This document shows positions 1 through 7,803 of a stretch of DNA of 33,952 nt, in pieces. How positions within the stretch are numbered: position 1 is the stretch's first letter; each line of letters begins with the position of its first letter. The notes below the pieces were generated by a model. It saw nothing but the letters and a program-made list of their open reading frames with translations. It searched no databases and was not told where the DNA came from. The translations under genes and the position numbers were made by a program. This DNA is from Acidobacteriota bacterium (GTDB taxonomy: Bacteria > Acidobacteriota > Terriglobia > Acidiferrales > UBA7541): contig JABDEK010000042.1 in assembly GCA_013287135.1 (NCBI GenBank), forward strand, positions 1-33,952, read 5' to 3'.

Positions 1-292
1 GACGCAGCACTACTCGGTCGCCGACCATATCCGCGCAATTTGCGACCACACGGGCAAGGATCTCTTCGATTTTGTGGTGATCAACCGATCGCGTGTTCCC
101 TCGAGCCTGTTGCGTCGTTACCGCGCGCAGTATGCCGAGCCGGTGGATCCATCATTTGATGAACTGGACCGCATGAAACTTCGCTATGTTACCGGCGACC
201 TGCTACACGACCGTGGAGTTGTAAGGCACGATCAAGGGCGGCTAGCTCGGCTTCTGCTTGACCAGTTTGTAAAACCTCAACCGCGCAATTAG
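1..292 (+). CDS. yvcK: YvcK/CofD-family gluconeogenesis factor, 3' end only
   Basis: This is the C-terminal part of a protein that runs in from the left edge; the open frame is continuous from base 2 to the TAG at 290-292. The residues resemble the end of YvcK (uridine diphosphate N-acetylglucosamine-binding protein, CofD-like fold): a run reading H-I-R-A-I-C-D-H-T-G, then a hydrophobic strand ending V-V-I-N, a serine/leucine-rich turn before R-R-Y, and a terminal D-L-L-x(9)-R-H-D segment leading into L-A-R-L-L-L. YvcK proteins affect growth on gluconeogenic carbon sources and cell-envelope homeostasis; that role is family knowledge. An internal GTG at 74 is not the true start because homology-like sequence continues upstream of it. 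The catalytic or ligand-binding N-terminal part lies outside the window, so the identification rests on about 95 residues. Confidence 0.72.
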   Translation, partial: TQHYSVADHIRAICDHTGKDLFDFVVINRSRVPSSLLRRYRAQYAEPVDPSFDELDRMKLRYVTGDLLHDRGVVRHDQGRLARLLLDQFVKPQPRN

Positions 293-335
293 ACTATTTG
301 TGATATGGACGCCAACCTAAATCAAAATGCTTTTC

Positions 336-432
336 TTGCGCCGACTGGCCCGTGTTCGTATACTGGCCGCCGCCGTTCGAGGTGCTGCACGAGGCTCTAG
401 TGTCGTAAAGTGAAGCCGACGCGACTTATAAT
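336..432 (+). promoter_or_regulatory. Candidate promoter region of gdhA
   Basis: Two possible -10 boxes lie in the 176-base gap before gdhA. One is TTGCGC (336-341), 17 bases, TATACT (359-364). The other is a perfect TATAAT at 427-432 with no convincing -35, which would start transcription near 439 and give a leader of about 30 bases. Both are read by eye; which one is used cannot be decided from sequence. Confidence 0.35.
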
Positions 433-468
433 TAAATTCATAGCGGTCGAGCAATTCTGGAGGTTGTC

Positions 469-1737
469 ATGTCAGCGGTCTCGCAGGAAGAACTGAACGT
501 TTATAAATCCGCCGAGGCCCGCTTTGAAATTGCTGCGCAGAAGTTAGGGCTGGAAGACGGGCTTTATCGTTATCTGAAGTATCCCAGCAAAGAAATCACG
601 GTTTACATTCCGGTGCCACTTGACACTGGACGACTAGAAGTTTTCATCGGTTATCGAGTTCTGCACTCAACGATTCGCGGACCGGGCAAGGGCGGCATAA
701 GGTTCGCTCCTGACGTTTCTCTCGATGAAGTTCGCGCACTAGCTGCGTGGATGACCTGGAAATGTGCCGTGGTGAATATCCCGTTCGGCGGCGCGAAGGG
801 CGGAGTTATTTGCGATCCCGGCAAACTTTCGAAAACGGAGCTTGAGCGCATCACTCGACGTTACACCGCTGAATTGAGCGAATGGTTTGGGCCCGAGCGT
901 GACGTTCCTGCGCCCGATATCGGAACGAATGAGCAGACCATGGCGTGGGTAATGGATACATATGCTATGCATGTGCGCCAGGCGACCACGGCGGTGGTTA
1001 CCGGCAAGCCGCTCGAATTGGGTGGCTCGCAGGGACGCAAAGAAGCCACTGGGCGCGGGTTAATGATTTGTTGCAACAACGCGCTCGCAAAACTGAAAAT
1101 GAAGCGCGAAGGCTGCCGCGTGATCATTCAGGGTTTCGGCAACGTTGGCTCTCAAGCCGCGATATTAATGCATGAAGCGGGGTACAAAATTATCGGGATC
1201 GCAGACATTCACGGGGGGCTCTACAACGAAAAAGGGTTCGATATTCCGGAGGTAATTGACTGGGTCTACGGCCAGCGCAAACCTCTGCCAGAATTTCCCG
1301 GCGGGGGAGCTAAAATGACGGCGCAAGAAGTTTTGTTTCATCCCTGCGATATTTTGGTGCCAGCCGCTACCGAAAATCAGATTACGACACAAAATGCCGG
1401 TCGCGTAGATTGCAAGATTCTTTGCGAAGGAGCTAATGGACCGACGACCTCGCACGCAGACTCGATCATCGAGAATAAGGGGATTTTTATTGTTCCGGAC
1501 ATTCTCGGGAACGCGGGCGGGGTTACGGTTAGTTATTTCGAATGGGTGCAGGATCGCCAGGGGTTTTTCTGGCGGGAAAATGAAGTGAACGAACGCCTGC
1601 AAGATGTCATGGACCATAGTTTCGAACAAGTGGTACGCTTCGCCGAAACGCACCGCGTGAATAATCGAATCGCTGCTTATATTGTGGCGATTGACCGTGT
1701 AGCGCGCGCACTAAGGCTTCGCGGGATTTACGCCTAA
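469..1737 (+). CDS. gdhA: Glutamate dehydrogenase (Glu/Leu/Phe/Val dehydrogenase family)
   Basis: The enzyme interconverts glutamate and 2-oxoglutarate plus ammonia in the cytoplasm, linking nitrogen and central carbon metabolism. The 422-residue length fits the hexameric bacterial/archaeal GDH class. Visible motifs: the substrate-site G-x-G-K-G-G-I-R around 72-78, the catalytic lysine in G-G-A-K-G-G (K110), the P-A-P-D-I-G-T segment with the catalytic aspartate D150, and the Rossmann nucleotide loop G-F-G-N-V-G at 222-227. No phosphate-selecting arginine could be judged by eye, so NAD versus NADP use is open. The ATG is preceded by a strong GGAGG seven bases upstream. It is followed after 35 bases by an aldolase gene on the same strand, which may be co-transcribed. 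Leucine dehydrogenases share the fold but are usually shorter (about 350 residues), so GDH is preferred. Confidence 0.93.
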   Translation: MSAVSQEELNVYKSAEARFEIAAQKLGLEDGLYRYLKYPSKEITVYIPVPLDTGRLEVFIGYRVLHSTIRGPGKGGIRFAPDVSLDEVRALAAWMTWKCAVVNIPFGGAKGGVICDPGKLSKTELERITRRYTAELSEWFGPERDVPAPDIGTNEQTMAWVMDTYAMHVRQATTAVVTGKPLELGGSQGRKEATGRGLMICCNNALAKLKMKREGCRVIIQGFGNVGSQAAILMHEAGYKIIGIADIHGGLYNEKGFDIPEVIDWVYGQRKPLPEFPGGGAKMTAQEVLFHPCDILVPAATENQITTQNAGRVDCKILCEGANGPTTSHADSIIENKGIFIVPDILGNAGGVTVSYFEWVQDRQGFFWRENEVNERLQDVMDHSFEQVVRFAETHRVNNRIAAYIVAIDRVARALRLRGIYA

Positions 1738-1772
1738 ATTGATTGGCCAAGTCTCTTAACCTGGAGGCAGCG

Positions 1773-2576
1773 ATGTATCCTGATTCCATTTCGCCGGGCG
1801 CTCTGAAGACAGAAGACGAACACCGTCGAGACATTTGTGCTGTGGGGCGGTGGATTCACGATCGCGGTTATGTAGCTTCGACGGATGGAAATATTTCGCT
1901 TCGTCTAGACCCTCATCATGTCCTCACTTCACCAACGGGACTTTGCAAGGGCATGATGACGCCGGACGATCTAGTGGTGACTGATCTTGAAGGCAAAAAG
2001 GTCAATGGCCGGCGGAACCCTTCATCCGAGTTGGGAATGCATCTTTTGGTTTATCGGCGGCGTCCAGACATAAACGCTGTATGCCACGCGCACCCTCCGG
2101 TCGCGACCGGATATGCCGCTGCAGGCATTCCTCTAAATAAAGCCTTGTTATGCGAATTGGTGCTTTCGCTGGGATGCGTCCCGGTGGCTCGCTACGGTAC
2201 GCCGGGAACATCCGAGTTGATAGAAGCAATCGAGCCATTGGTGGAGGGCTATGACGCTATCCTAATGGCAAACCACGGAGTGGTGACCTATGGCCCGGAT
2301 CTGTTGAAGGCCTTCTTCCGAATGGAAACTACTGAGCATTTCGCGCGTGTCGCGCTCGTCACACAGATGTTGGGTAAACAAGTGCTTTTGTCAGGATGCG
2401 ACGTGGAGAAATTATTTGCGGCGCGCGCCCGTTACGGTTTGCAAACGGCATCCAATTTGGGTCCGGAATCGCCGGTTACCTCCGAAACTGTGGAAACAGA
2501 GCGCATCAATTTGACCCGACGCGAACTGGAATCTCTGGTGGATGAAGCGGTGAGGCAGGATCGTTCGCGGCGGTAA
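1773..2576 (+). CDS. Class II aldolase/adducin family protein
   Basis: Zinc-dependent aldolase fold of the fuculose/rhamnulose-phosphate aldolase group. I chose the ATG at 1773 because GGAGG lies seven bases before it; an in-frame TTG at 1743 would swallow that ribosome site. With this start the protein has 267 residues. The fold's signatures are present: T-D-G-N-I-S near 37-42, the S-S-E acid (E86), the paired zinc histidines H-A-H (105-107) and the third zinc histidine in A-N-H-G (H168), matching E73, H92, H94 and H155 of E. coli FucA. The substrate is not predictable: relatives include sugar-phosphate aldolases, methylthioribulose-phosphate dehydratase and decarboxylases. The C-terminal 60 residues (charged, R/E-rich) extend beyond the compact fold. 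It follows gdhA closely and probably shares its transcript. Confidence 0.85.
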   Translation: MYPDSISPGALKTEDEHRRDICAVGRWIHDRGYVASTDGNISLRLDPHHVLTSPTGLCKGMMTPDDLVVTDLEGKKVNGRRNPSSELGMHLLVYRRRPDINAVCHAHPPVATGYAAAGIPLNKALLCELVLSLGCVPVARYGTPGTSELIEAIEPLVEGYDAILMANHGVVTYGPDLLKAFFRMETTEHFARVALVTQMLGKQVLLSGCDVEKLFAARARYGLQTASNLGPESPVTSETVETERINLTRRELESLVDEAVRQDRSRR

Positions 2577-2593
2577 GCTGTTCTCCCCTCGGA

Positions 2594-2652
2594 TCTTTCA
2601 AGTTTTCCCATCTGAAAGAAGGCGGGCAGAAGCTGGTCTGGCTGCTGCCCGC
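2594..2652. terminator. Double inverted repeat between convergent genes
   Basis: Two hairpins sit between the stops of the aldolase gene (+) and the small secreted-protein gene (-). The first pairs TCTTTCA (2594-2600) with TGAAAGA (2613-2619). The second pairs GCGGGCAG (2622-2629) with CTGCCCGC (2645-2652) with a further AGC/GCT pairing inside the loop. Neither is followed at once by a long T-run, so a bidirectional terminator is likely but not textbook. Confidence 0.5.
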
Positions 2653-2672
2653 TCACGGATCTTCGCTTTTCG

Positions 2673-3041
2673 TTATTGAGCAACCTCCACGTACTTCATT
2701 TTTCCGCCGAAGTGGATTTCCTTAATCTGATTTCCATCAACGACGACTGTGGTGAATTTCGCTTTGCTACTTTCGTCTTTCCATTGGATGGGAACTTCCG
2801 CTACCACTTTCCCGCCTTTTGAAAACTTGGCGTGCGTGTCATCAGCGGTCACGGAATAATCTCCAGCCTTAAGGTCAGAACCACCCAGGGTGGCCGGCTT
2901 CAACAGTTTTACATCCGACTTCACGATTGGAGTAACAGTCGATTTAGCATCTTTCGCTGGGGTTGTGTGGGTTGCGATTGACAACACGAGCGCCAGAGCC
3001 GCAAGTACGGTTAGCACACAATTCATTTTGCGACGCGACAT
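2673..3041 (-). CDS. Small secreted protein of unknown function
   Basis: A 122-residue protein whose first 29 or so residues form a clear signal peptide: basic start (S-R-R-K), a hydrophobic core rich in L, A and V, and a small-residue end near T-P-A-K. The mature part, about 90 residues, is lysine- and valine-rich with alternating polar and hydrophobic residues, suggesting a small all-beta domain; phrases such as L-K-A-G-D-Y-S-V followed by A-K-F and V-A-E-V-P resemble a family of short periplasmic proteins often annotated as hypothetical in Acidobacteria. No cysteine, lipobox or catalytic motif is seen in the mature part. An excellent Shine-Dalgarno (GGAGGA) precedes the ATG. It stands alone, convergent with the aldolase gene, so context gives no function. 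Confidence 0.75.
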   Translation of the reverse strand: MSRRKMNCVLTVLAALALVLSIATHTTPAKDAKSTVTPIVKSDVKLLKPATLGGSDLKAGDYSVTADDTHAKFSKGGKVVAEVPIQWKDESSKAKFTTVVVDGNQIKEIHFGGKMKYVEVAQ

Positions 3042-3522
3042 TTTAGTTCCTCCTCAAATCCGACTTTGAATCTCACTCGCCCCTTGCACGCACTTAGACG
3101 TAGTGGTAATCGCGTCGAAAGCAATGGCGACACTAAATTCACAATTATTTTTATTTGTGTTTTCTAATTCTGATGTCGTGCGAAAACGAACACTGTTCAT
3201 CCCCATATCGAACAATTGACCATGACAATTTTGTGAAAAGACAAGTTCTTATGAATATTCGTATGCGATGAGATTACGCAACTGTTTCAGCCTGAGATTT
3301 ATCTGGAGGGGCGGATTCGCGAGGACACGCGAGTTGGCCGCGAATGGACACACGCGCGCCGGAGTGCGCCGATGGCTGATTACATGTACGGGCGAATACG
3401 GCAATTAGTTCCCGAAAGTCAGACGAATCACGTTTAGCTTCAGTCCCAATGCCATCTCGCAGCCCGGGTCAGAAATGGAGTTGCGTTGACACTCTAACGA
3501 GGCTAATCAATAATCGCTCGAT
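3042..3522. other. 480-base intergenic region between divergent genes
   Basis: No convincing gene here. The left third is A/T-rich and must hold the leftward promoter of the secreted-protein gene, which I cannot place. An inverted repeat pairs ATTCGCG (3315-3321) with CGCGAAT (3339-3345). The right end holds the ruvA promoter described separately. No ruvC, usually near ruvA, is present. Confidence 0.6.
3486..3514 (+). promoter_or_regulatory. Strong sigma-70 promoter of ruvA, predicted leaderless
   Basis: A perfect -35 TTGACA (3486-3491), a 17-base spacer and AATAAT (3509-3514, five of six consensus bases). Transcription should start about 3520-3522, one to three bases before the ruvA ATG at 3523, and no Shine-Dalgarno lies between, so the messenger RNA would be essentially leaderless. 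Confidence 0.7.
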
Positions 3523-4149
3523 ATGATTGGATCACTGCGCGGAAAGCTGATTGAAAAACGTCCCAATGTAGTGCTGATTGATGTGGCGGGAGTGGGCTAC
3601 GAAGTGATTATTCCCCTTTCTACATTTTCCAGCTTGGGCGCTCTTCACAGCGAATCGACACTGCTGATTCATACCCACGTGCGAGAAGACCAGCTCGCGC
3701 TTTACGGTTTTTCTACTTCTCGTGAAAAACAGTGTTTCGAGCTCCTGATCTCCGCTTCTGGTGTAGGGCCATCGCTCGCCTTGAAAATTCTTTCAGGCAT
3801 GAGTCTCGAAGAACTGATTCCCGCGGTGCGCAAAGGCGATTTAGCTCAGCTGGTTCGCATTCCCGGCGTAGGCCGCAAAACGGCGGAACGCATCGTTGTG
3901 GAATTGCGAGATAAATTAGCAGTCGTAGATGTACCGCAAGCCGGAAAGCCCGCAACGCGCTCGCAACTGGAATCGGATGTTGCCTCGGCGCTGGTCAACC
4001 TTGGATACGACATGCGATCGGTGGAGAGCGCCATTGAAAAGGCCGGAATAAAGTCCACTACTGATTTTGAGGAAGTTTTGCGCGCTGCACTTCAAATTCT
4101 GGGCCGTACATCTATGAAAAAGGCTGTCCGTGCTGGTCGAGAGGAATGA
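3523..4149 (+). CDS. ruvA: Holliday junction branch migration protein RuvA
   Basis: RuvA tetramers bind four-way DNA junctions and load the RuvB motor during recombination repair. The 208-residue protein shows the family order: an N-terminal OB-fold opening M-I-G-S-L-R-G-K-L, central helix-hairpin-helix elements (G-V-G-P-S-L-A near 84-90 and I-P-G-V-G-R-K-T-A-E-R near 117-127), an acidic/flexible linker, and a C-terminal domain (about 160-208) with the L-x-x-L-G-Y segment that contacts RuvB. Its length matches the family (about 190-210). ruvB follows after a short gap. Unlike in many bacteria, ruvC is not directly upstream; a 480-base spacer is. The start is fixed by the family N-terminus and by the promoter arrangement that leaves no room for a ribosome site. 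Confidence 0.96.
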   Translation: MIGSLRGKLIEKRPNVVLIDVAGVGYEVIIPLSTFSSLGALHSESTLLIHTHVREDQLALYGFSTSREKQCFELLISASGVGPSLALKILSGMSLEELIPAVRKGDLAQLVRIPGVGRKTAERIVVELRDKLAVVDVPQAGKPATRSQLESDVASALVNLGYDMRSVESAIEKAGIKSTTDFEEVLRAALQILGRTSMKKAVRAGREE

Positions 4150-4204
4150 TTGAAATTTCGTGCGCAAGAGTGCACGCTGCATTGGCAATAACTGCGAGGA
4201 TTCC

Positions 4205-5245
4205 TTGGCGGATAAGATAACCGACGGACGAAATCGTATTATTTCGGGGAAAGCGCTGGATGAAGACGCGCGCATTGAGGCCAGCGTCCGGCCCAAGCGC
4301 ATGGAAGATTTCATTGGGCAGTCGCGTGTGAAGGAGAATTTGAAGATTGCAGTAGATGCGGCGAGGAATCGCGGAGAGGCGCTCGATCACGTTCTGCTTT
4401 ACGGTCCGCCAGGATTGGGGAAAACGACGCTCGCGCAGATCCTCGCCAATGAAATGGGTTCAGCCATCAAGATCACGTCCGGTCCGCTGCTGGAGAAAAA
4501 AGGCGATGTTACGGCCGTGCTCACTTCTCTCGATCCGCGCGATTTTTTCTTCCTGGACGAGATTCACAGGCTACAGCCTGCCCTCGAGGAAATACTGTAT
4601 CCAGCGATGGAAGACTTTCGCGTGGACCTGATCATCGGCCAGGGGCCCGGCGCGCGCGTGCATCCTTATCAGTTGAACAAGTTCACGTTAATCGGGGCGA
4701 CCACGCGCGCTGGGTTGATCATGGCGCCTTTACGTTCGCGTTTCGGGATTGTGCATCGGCTTGAATTTTATTCCGCCGAAGATATCCTGCAGATCGTTCA
4801 GCGCTCGGCACAAATTCTAGGTATCAAAATGGATGAAGAAGGTGCGCGCGAAATTGCGCGCCGCAGTCGCGGCACACCGCGTGTTGCAAACCGCCTGCTG
4901 CGAAGAGTTCGCGATTTCGCCGAAGTTCGCGCGAAAGGACACATCAACAACGCAGTGGCCCGCGACGCGCTTGCTATGCTGGGAATAGATGAGCACGGAC
5001 TCGACGAAGTGGATCGCAATTTAATGCTGACGATCATTCAGAAATATTCCGGTGGCCCGGTCGGGTTGAATACGATCGCAGCTTCGCTAAGCGAAGAAGA
5101 AGATGCTATCGAGGAAATTTACGAACCGTACTTGATGCAACTAGGACTGCTAGACCGCACGCAGCGAGGCCGTGTGGCTACCGCTCTCGCCTATAAACAC
5201 TTCGGTCTAGATGAACCTCGCCGCCAACCTGGACTATTCAGCTAA
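4205..5245 (+). CDS. ruvB: Holliday junction DNA helicase RuvB
   Basis: AAA+ ATPase that drives branch migration as hexameric rings flanking RuvA. From the chosen start the protein has 346 residues, with Walker A G-P-P-G-L-G-K-T at 67-74, Walker B ending D-E-I-H-R, the sensor T-T-R-A-G, the R-S-R-F-G arginine-finger region, and the C-terminal winged-helix with G-G-P-V-G-L-N-T-I-A. The reading frame is open from a GTG at 4160, giving 361 residues. I prefer the TTG at 4205 because GAGGA lies four bases before it and family members usually begin only 15-25 residues before the D-x-D-x-x-x-E-A-S-x-R-P-K segment; the 4160 start cannot be excluded. ruvA ends 55 bases upstream of 4205 and folK follows after about 50 bases, so the three probably form one operon. 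Confidence 0.95.
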   Translation: MADKITDGRNRIISGKALDEDARIEASVRPKRMEDFIGQSRVKENLKIAVDAARNRGEALDHVLLYGPPGLGKTTLAQILANEMGSAIKITSGPLLEKKGDVTAVLTSLDPRDFFFLDEIHRLQPALEEILYPAMEDFRVDLIIGQGPGARVHPYQLNKFTLIGATTRAGLIMAPLRSRFGIVHRLEFYSAEDILQIVQRSAQILGIKMDEEGAREIARRSRGTPRVANRLLRRVRDFAEVRAKGHINNAVARDALAMLGIDEHGLDEVDRNLMLTIIQKYSGGPVGLNTIAASLSEEEDAIEEIYEPYLMQLGLLDRTQRGRVATALAYKHFGLDEPRRQPGLFS

Positions 5246-5294
5246 ACACAATCTCTGTATTTCGTTCGTTCACGGCTTATTATTAGTCGCGGCT

Positions 5295-5792
5295 ATGGCG
5301 GCAATCTATCTATCTCTGGGTTCAAATAAAGGAGACCGGGCGCAGTACATCGCTCGCGCTATAGCGGCTCTCGCGGAGCATGGCGTGGACGTTATTCAGG
5401 AATCGTCCCTTTATGAAACCGAACCTGTTGAAACAAGTTCGAAGACCTGGTTTTTGAATTGTGTAATAAAAGCAGAGACGAAGCTTCTTCCCCCGCAATT
5501 GATGCACACGCTGTTGGACATCGAGCGCTGGCTGGGGCGTCGAAGGCGGGTGTTGCGAGGACCCCGCGTGATCGATATGGATATTTTATTGTATGACGAC
5601 CGAGTGGTACGCACGGATCATCTCGTGATTCCTCATCCGCGCCTGGCAGAAAGGCAATTCGTACTTGTGCCGTTTGCCGAGATCGCTTCAGAAACTCGGC
5701 ATCCAGTTTTTAAGAATACGATTGCGGAACTCCTGGCGAAGACGTCGGACCGAAGTGAGGTGCGGCCGTATCGGGACAAATCGAAGGAATGA
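5295..5792 (+). CDS. folK: HPPK, 2-amino-4-hydroxy-6-hydroxymethyldihydropteridine diphosphokinase
   Basis: HPPK transfers pyrophosphate from ATP to 6-hydroxymethyl-dihydropterin, a step of folate synthesis in the cytoplasm. With the ATG at 5295 the protein has 165 residues, as expected for HPPK (about 160). The start motif I-Y-L-S-L-G-S-N-K-G-D is at 4-14 and the signature G-P-R-V-I-D-M-D-I-L-L-Y-D at 89-101 holds the two magnesium aspartates (D94, D96). The open frame reaches back to 5211, overlapping ruvB, but those residues do not resemble the family. No Shine-Dalgarno is visible; a TATTAT box at 5278-5283 lies 11 bases upstream of the ATG, so a near-leaderless message from an internal promoter is possible in addition to read-through from ruvAB. 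Confidence 0.94.
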   Translation: MAAIYLSLGSNKGDRAQYIARAIAALAEHGVDVIQESSLYETEPVETSSKTWFLNCVIKAETKLLPPQLMHTLLDIERWLGRRRRVLRGPRVIDMDILLYDDRVVRTDHLVIPHPRLAERQFVLVPFAEIASETRHPVFKNTIAELLAKTSDRSEVRPYRDKSKE

Positions 5793-5820
5793 AATGCTGC
5801 TTGGCCCCTAACACTCGGGA

Positions 5821-6453
5821 CTATCCGAGGTGCTGGCGATCGTGCAATTCTTTCTCCCGCTTCTTTCGATCTTCTTCTTCCTGCTTCTCAAATTCGACCA
5901 GTTCTTCTTCCGACATTTGATAATCCTCGCGTGATGCGAACATGGTGCCTCCGCGGCTACCCCCCGAACTATGGTTCTTACGCTGGCGTTTTTTGACAGC
6001 AGAAAAATCTCCCATGCTGCGAATAGGTTCGGCCAGCGCTCCGGATTCGACCAGCAGCTCGCTCACTTTTTCGAGGAAATCGTGAAGGTGATACGGCTTC
6101 AGCGAGTAGGGAAGCCCCTCAAGTTCGAGGACGGGCTGTGCTTGCTTAGCAGCGAGCAGCGGGACCAGAAAAAGCACGCGGATGCGCTTTGGAGGAGCCT
6201 GATCCTCGGCTTGCGGAGCTGGATTGGACTCTGTTTGCGCTAGTTCCTTTAATATGGAGAAAAGCTGGCCGCGCACGTCGGTGAGCGCGATATTCACGAT
6301 GACGAGATTCCATTGGCCGCTAGCCAACTCCGCCATGGCATGCGAAGCAAGAGGGGCAATACGGACACGCCAGCCTTCAGAGTCGAGAACGTTTTTAAGC
6401 GCGCGCTGGCTTACTACGTCGTCATCGATTATGAGAATTCCGACTTCCGCCAT
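5821..6453 (-). CDS. Atypical response-regulator receiver protein without phosphoacceptor Asp
   Basis: A 210-residue protein starting at the ATG at 6453, which has GGGAG seven bases upstream; the longer open frame to 6753 lacks similarity. Residues 5-125 look like a CheY-type receiver: strand 1 with the acidic cluster D10-D12, helix 1, strand 3 N-L-V-I-V-N (49-54), and the switch lysine in L-K-P-Y. At the usual phosphorylated aspartate the residue is asparagine (N54), so ordinary phosphotransfer should not work. The last 70 residues hold a K/R-rich stretch (K-K-R-Q-R-K-N-H), a Gly/Ser linker and a highly charged E/K/R helix, probably coiled coil; no DNA-binding output domain is recognisable. 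The gene is divergent from the radical SAM gene. A role as protein-interaction adaptor is inference. Confidence 0.75.
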   Translation of the reverse strand: MAEVGILIIDDDVVSQRALKNVLDSEGWRVRIAPLASHAMAELASGQWNLVIVNIALTDVRGQLFSILKELAQTESNPAPQAEDQAPPKRIRVLFLVPLLAAKQAQPVLELEGLPYSLKPYHLHDFLEKVSELLVESGALAEPIRSMGDFSAVKKRQRKNHSSGGSRGGTMFASREDYQMSEEELVEFEKQEEEDRKKREKELHDRQHLG

Positions 6454-6478
6454 GGCGCACTCCCGGGGGTTCGATTTC

Positions 6479-6506
6479 AGTATAGCGGAGGGAATCCTTC
6501 GCTGAA
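6479..6506 (-). promoter_or_regulatory. Candidate promoter of the receiver-protein gene
   Basis: Reading leftward, TTCAGC (6501-6506), 16 bases, TATACT (6479-6484). The -10 is good and the -35 weak. A start near 6472 would give a leader of about 19 bases containing the GGGAG ribosome site. Confidence 0.4.
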
Positions 6507-6579
6507 CTTGACTCGCCTGCAGCGTTTCCATAGCGGCCTTGACTCCGCGTACAGGCGAAAATAAAGCGAATAATAATTC

Positions 6580-6609
6580 TTGACATAGCGAACAAAAGGC
6601 GAATAGAAT
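6580..6609 (+). promoter_or_regulatory. Promoter of the radical SAM gene
   Basis: Perfect -35 TTGACA (6580-6585), an 18-base spacer and TAGAAT (6604-6609). Transcription should begin near 6616, leaving an 18-base leader with GAGG about six bases before the ATG at 6634. Confidence 0.65.
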
Positions 6610-6633
6610 GCAACTCGTGACGGCGAGGCTCCA

Positions 6634-7803
6634 ATGGCCACTTCTCCCATTTTCCGATCTACTCCAGCGACGCTCCGGCGTCGAAGGCAAGGTCCGGAAC
6701 AGACCAGTCTCACCCTTTTCCCCACAGCCGCTCGCCACGGCACCTGTGAGCAACCGAGTGACGCTTCCGCGCCCCCGGAGCCGGTTCCGACAGAGTCGGA
6801 ATCACCGCTCCGAACGAAGCCCGCTACGGAACTGGTCGGCATTGCACGCCTCGCCGCTTCCTCTTTACGTGCTGAAGCCAAGCGCGGAACGGAGTATTTC
6901 CTTCTTCCCGTCAAATCAATCCTGAACCCGTGCGATTCAGAGAACGTGCCGTTCCGCTGGACGGTAAATCCCTACCGCGGGTGCGAATTCGGCTGCAAAT
7001 ATTGCTACGCGCGCTACACACACGAATACATGGATATTGATGGCGGCGAGTTCGAGACGAAGATTTATGTAAAGAAGGATGCCGGTGCACTGGTGGATCG
7101 TGATCTCTCTACCGAGAAAATCTGGGGAGAACAGATCGCCATCGGGACGGCCACCGATCCCTACCAACCGGCGGAGCGCGAGTTCGGAGGAACGCGCGCC
7201 ATACTTGAAAAAATGGTGCAACGCGAAGGGCTGAGTCTTTCGATTACCACGAAATCGGATCAGGTAGTTCGCGACATTGATTTGCTGCGGCGTATCGCGG
7301 ACCGGTCTTCGATCACGGTGAATATGAGCATTACGACGATACGCGTGCGCCTCGCACGAATGCTGGAACCGCGTGCTCCGCGACCGGATCTTCGCCTTCA
7401 GGCTGTTAGTAAGCTTCGCGAGGCGGGAATTTCGGCGGGTGTGTTAGCCATGCCGATTTTGCCCGGTATAACGGATTCTGAAAAAGACCTGGATGCCCTC
7501 GCGCGCGCTGCGCGAGATGCAGGCGCGCAATGGCTCGCGGGACGCGTGTTATTCCTCATGCCCGCCTCGTTGAAGCAGTTCATGCCTTTTCTCGACGAGA
7601 AGTTTCCAAAGTTATCAAAGCAATATCGCGAATGGTACGGGAGATATGAAAATATCCCCAAATTTTACGGGAAGGAAATCGCCGGACGCGTGGAAAAAGT
7701 GCGCCGTAAATATGAGCTCGGTGTGCGCACACTTGCAGATACATCGAGGGCTTGGAAATCGCCGCAAATGCAGCTCGTCTGGCAAGGGGGAATCAGGCAA
7801 TGA
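6634..7803 (+). CDS. Radical SAM protein, SplB/PA0069-like family
   Basis: A 389-residue radical S-adenosylmethionine enzyme. The cluster-binding cysteines are in the motif N-P-Y-R-G-C-x-x-x-C-x-x-C (C117, C121, C124), the form with three residues between the first two cysteines and two between the next pair. Neighbouring G-T-A-T-D-P-Y-Q-P-A-E-R and L-S-I-T-T-K-S motifs are characteristic of the uncharacterised family related to spore photoproduct lyase (often called PA0069 or Rv2578c family). The first 80 residues, rich in Pro, Arg, Ser and Thr, look disordered and are absent from the conserved core. The reaction is unknown: the family resemblance to DNA-photoproduct lyase does not prove DNA repair here. 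The ATG at 6634 has GAGG upstream and follows a strong promoter. Its stop overlaps the start of a small downstream ORF (ATGA). Confidence 0.85.
   Translation: MATSPIFRSTPATLRRRRQGPEQTSLTLFPTAARHGTCEQPSDASAPPEPVPTESESPLRTKPATELVGIARLAASSLRAEAKRGTEYFLLPVKSILNPCDSENVPFRWTVNPYRGCEFGCKYCYARYTHEYMDIDGGEFETKIYVKKDAGALVDRDLSTEKIWGEQIAIGTATDPYQPAEREFGGTRAILEKMVQREGLSLSITTKSDQVVRDIDLLRRIADRSSITVNMSITTIRVRLARMLEPRAPRPDLRLQAVSKLREAGISAGVLAMPILPGITDSEKDLDALARAARDAGAQWLAGRVLFLMPASLKQFMPFLDEKFPKLSKQYREWYGRYENIPKFYGKEIAGRVEKVRRKYELGVRTLADTSRAWKSPQMQLVWQGGIRQ

Noticed and set aside
1165-1653. 162-codon leftward frame inside gdhA
   Set aside because: Antisense shadow of a well-conserved gene; no domain and no ribosome site.
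3042-3485. Possible CRISPR, tRNA or small RNA in the longest spacer
   Set aside because: No repeated units, no cloverleaf, and no promoter-terminator pair could be found by eye.
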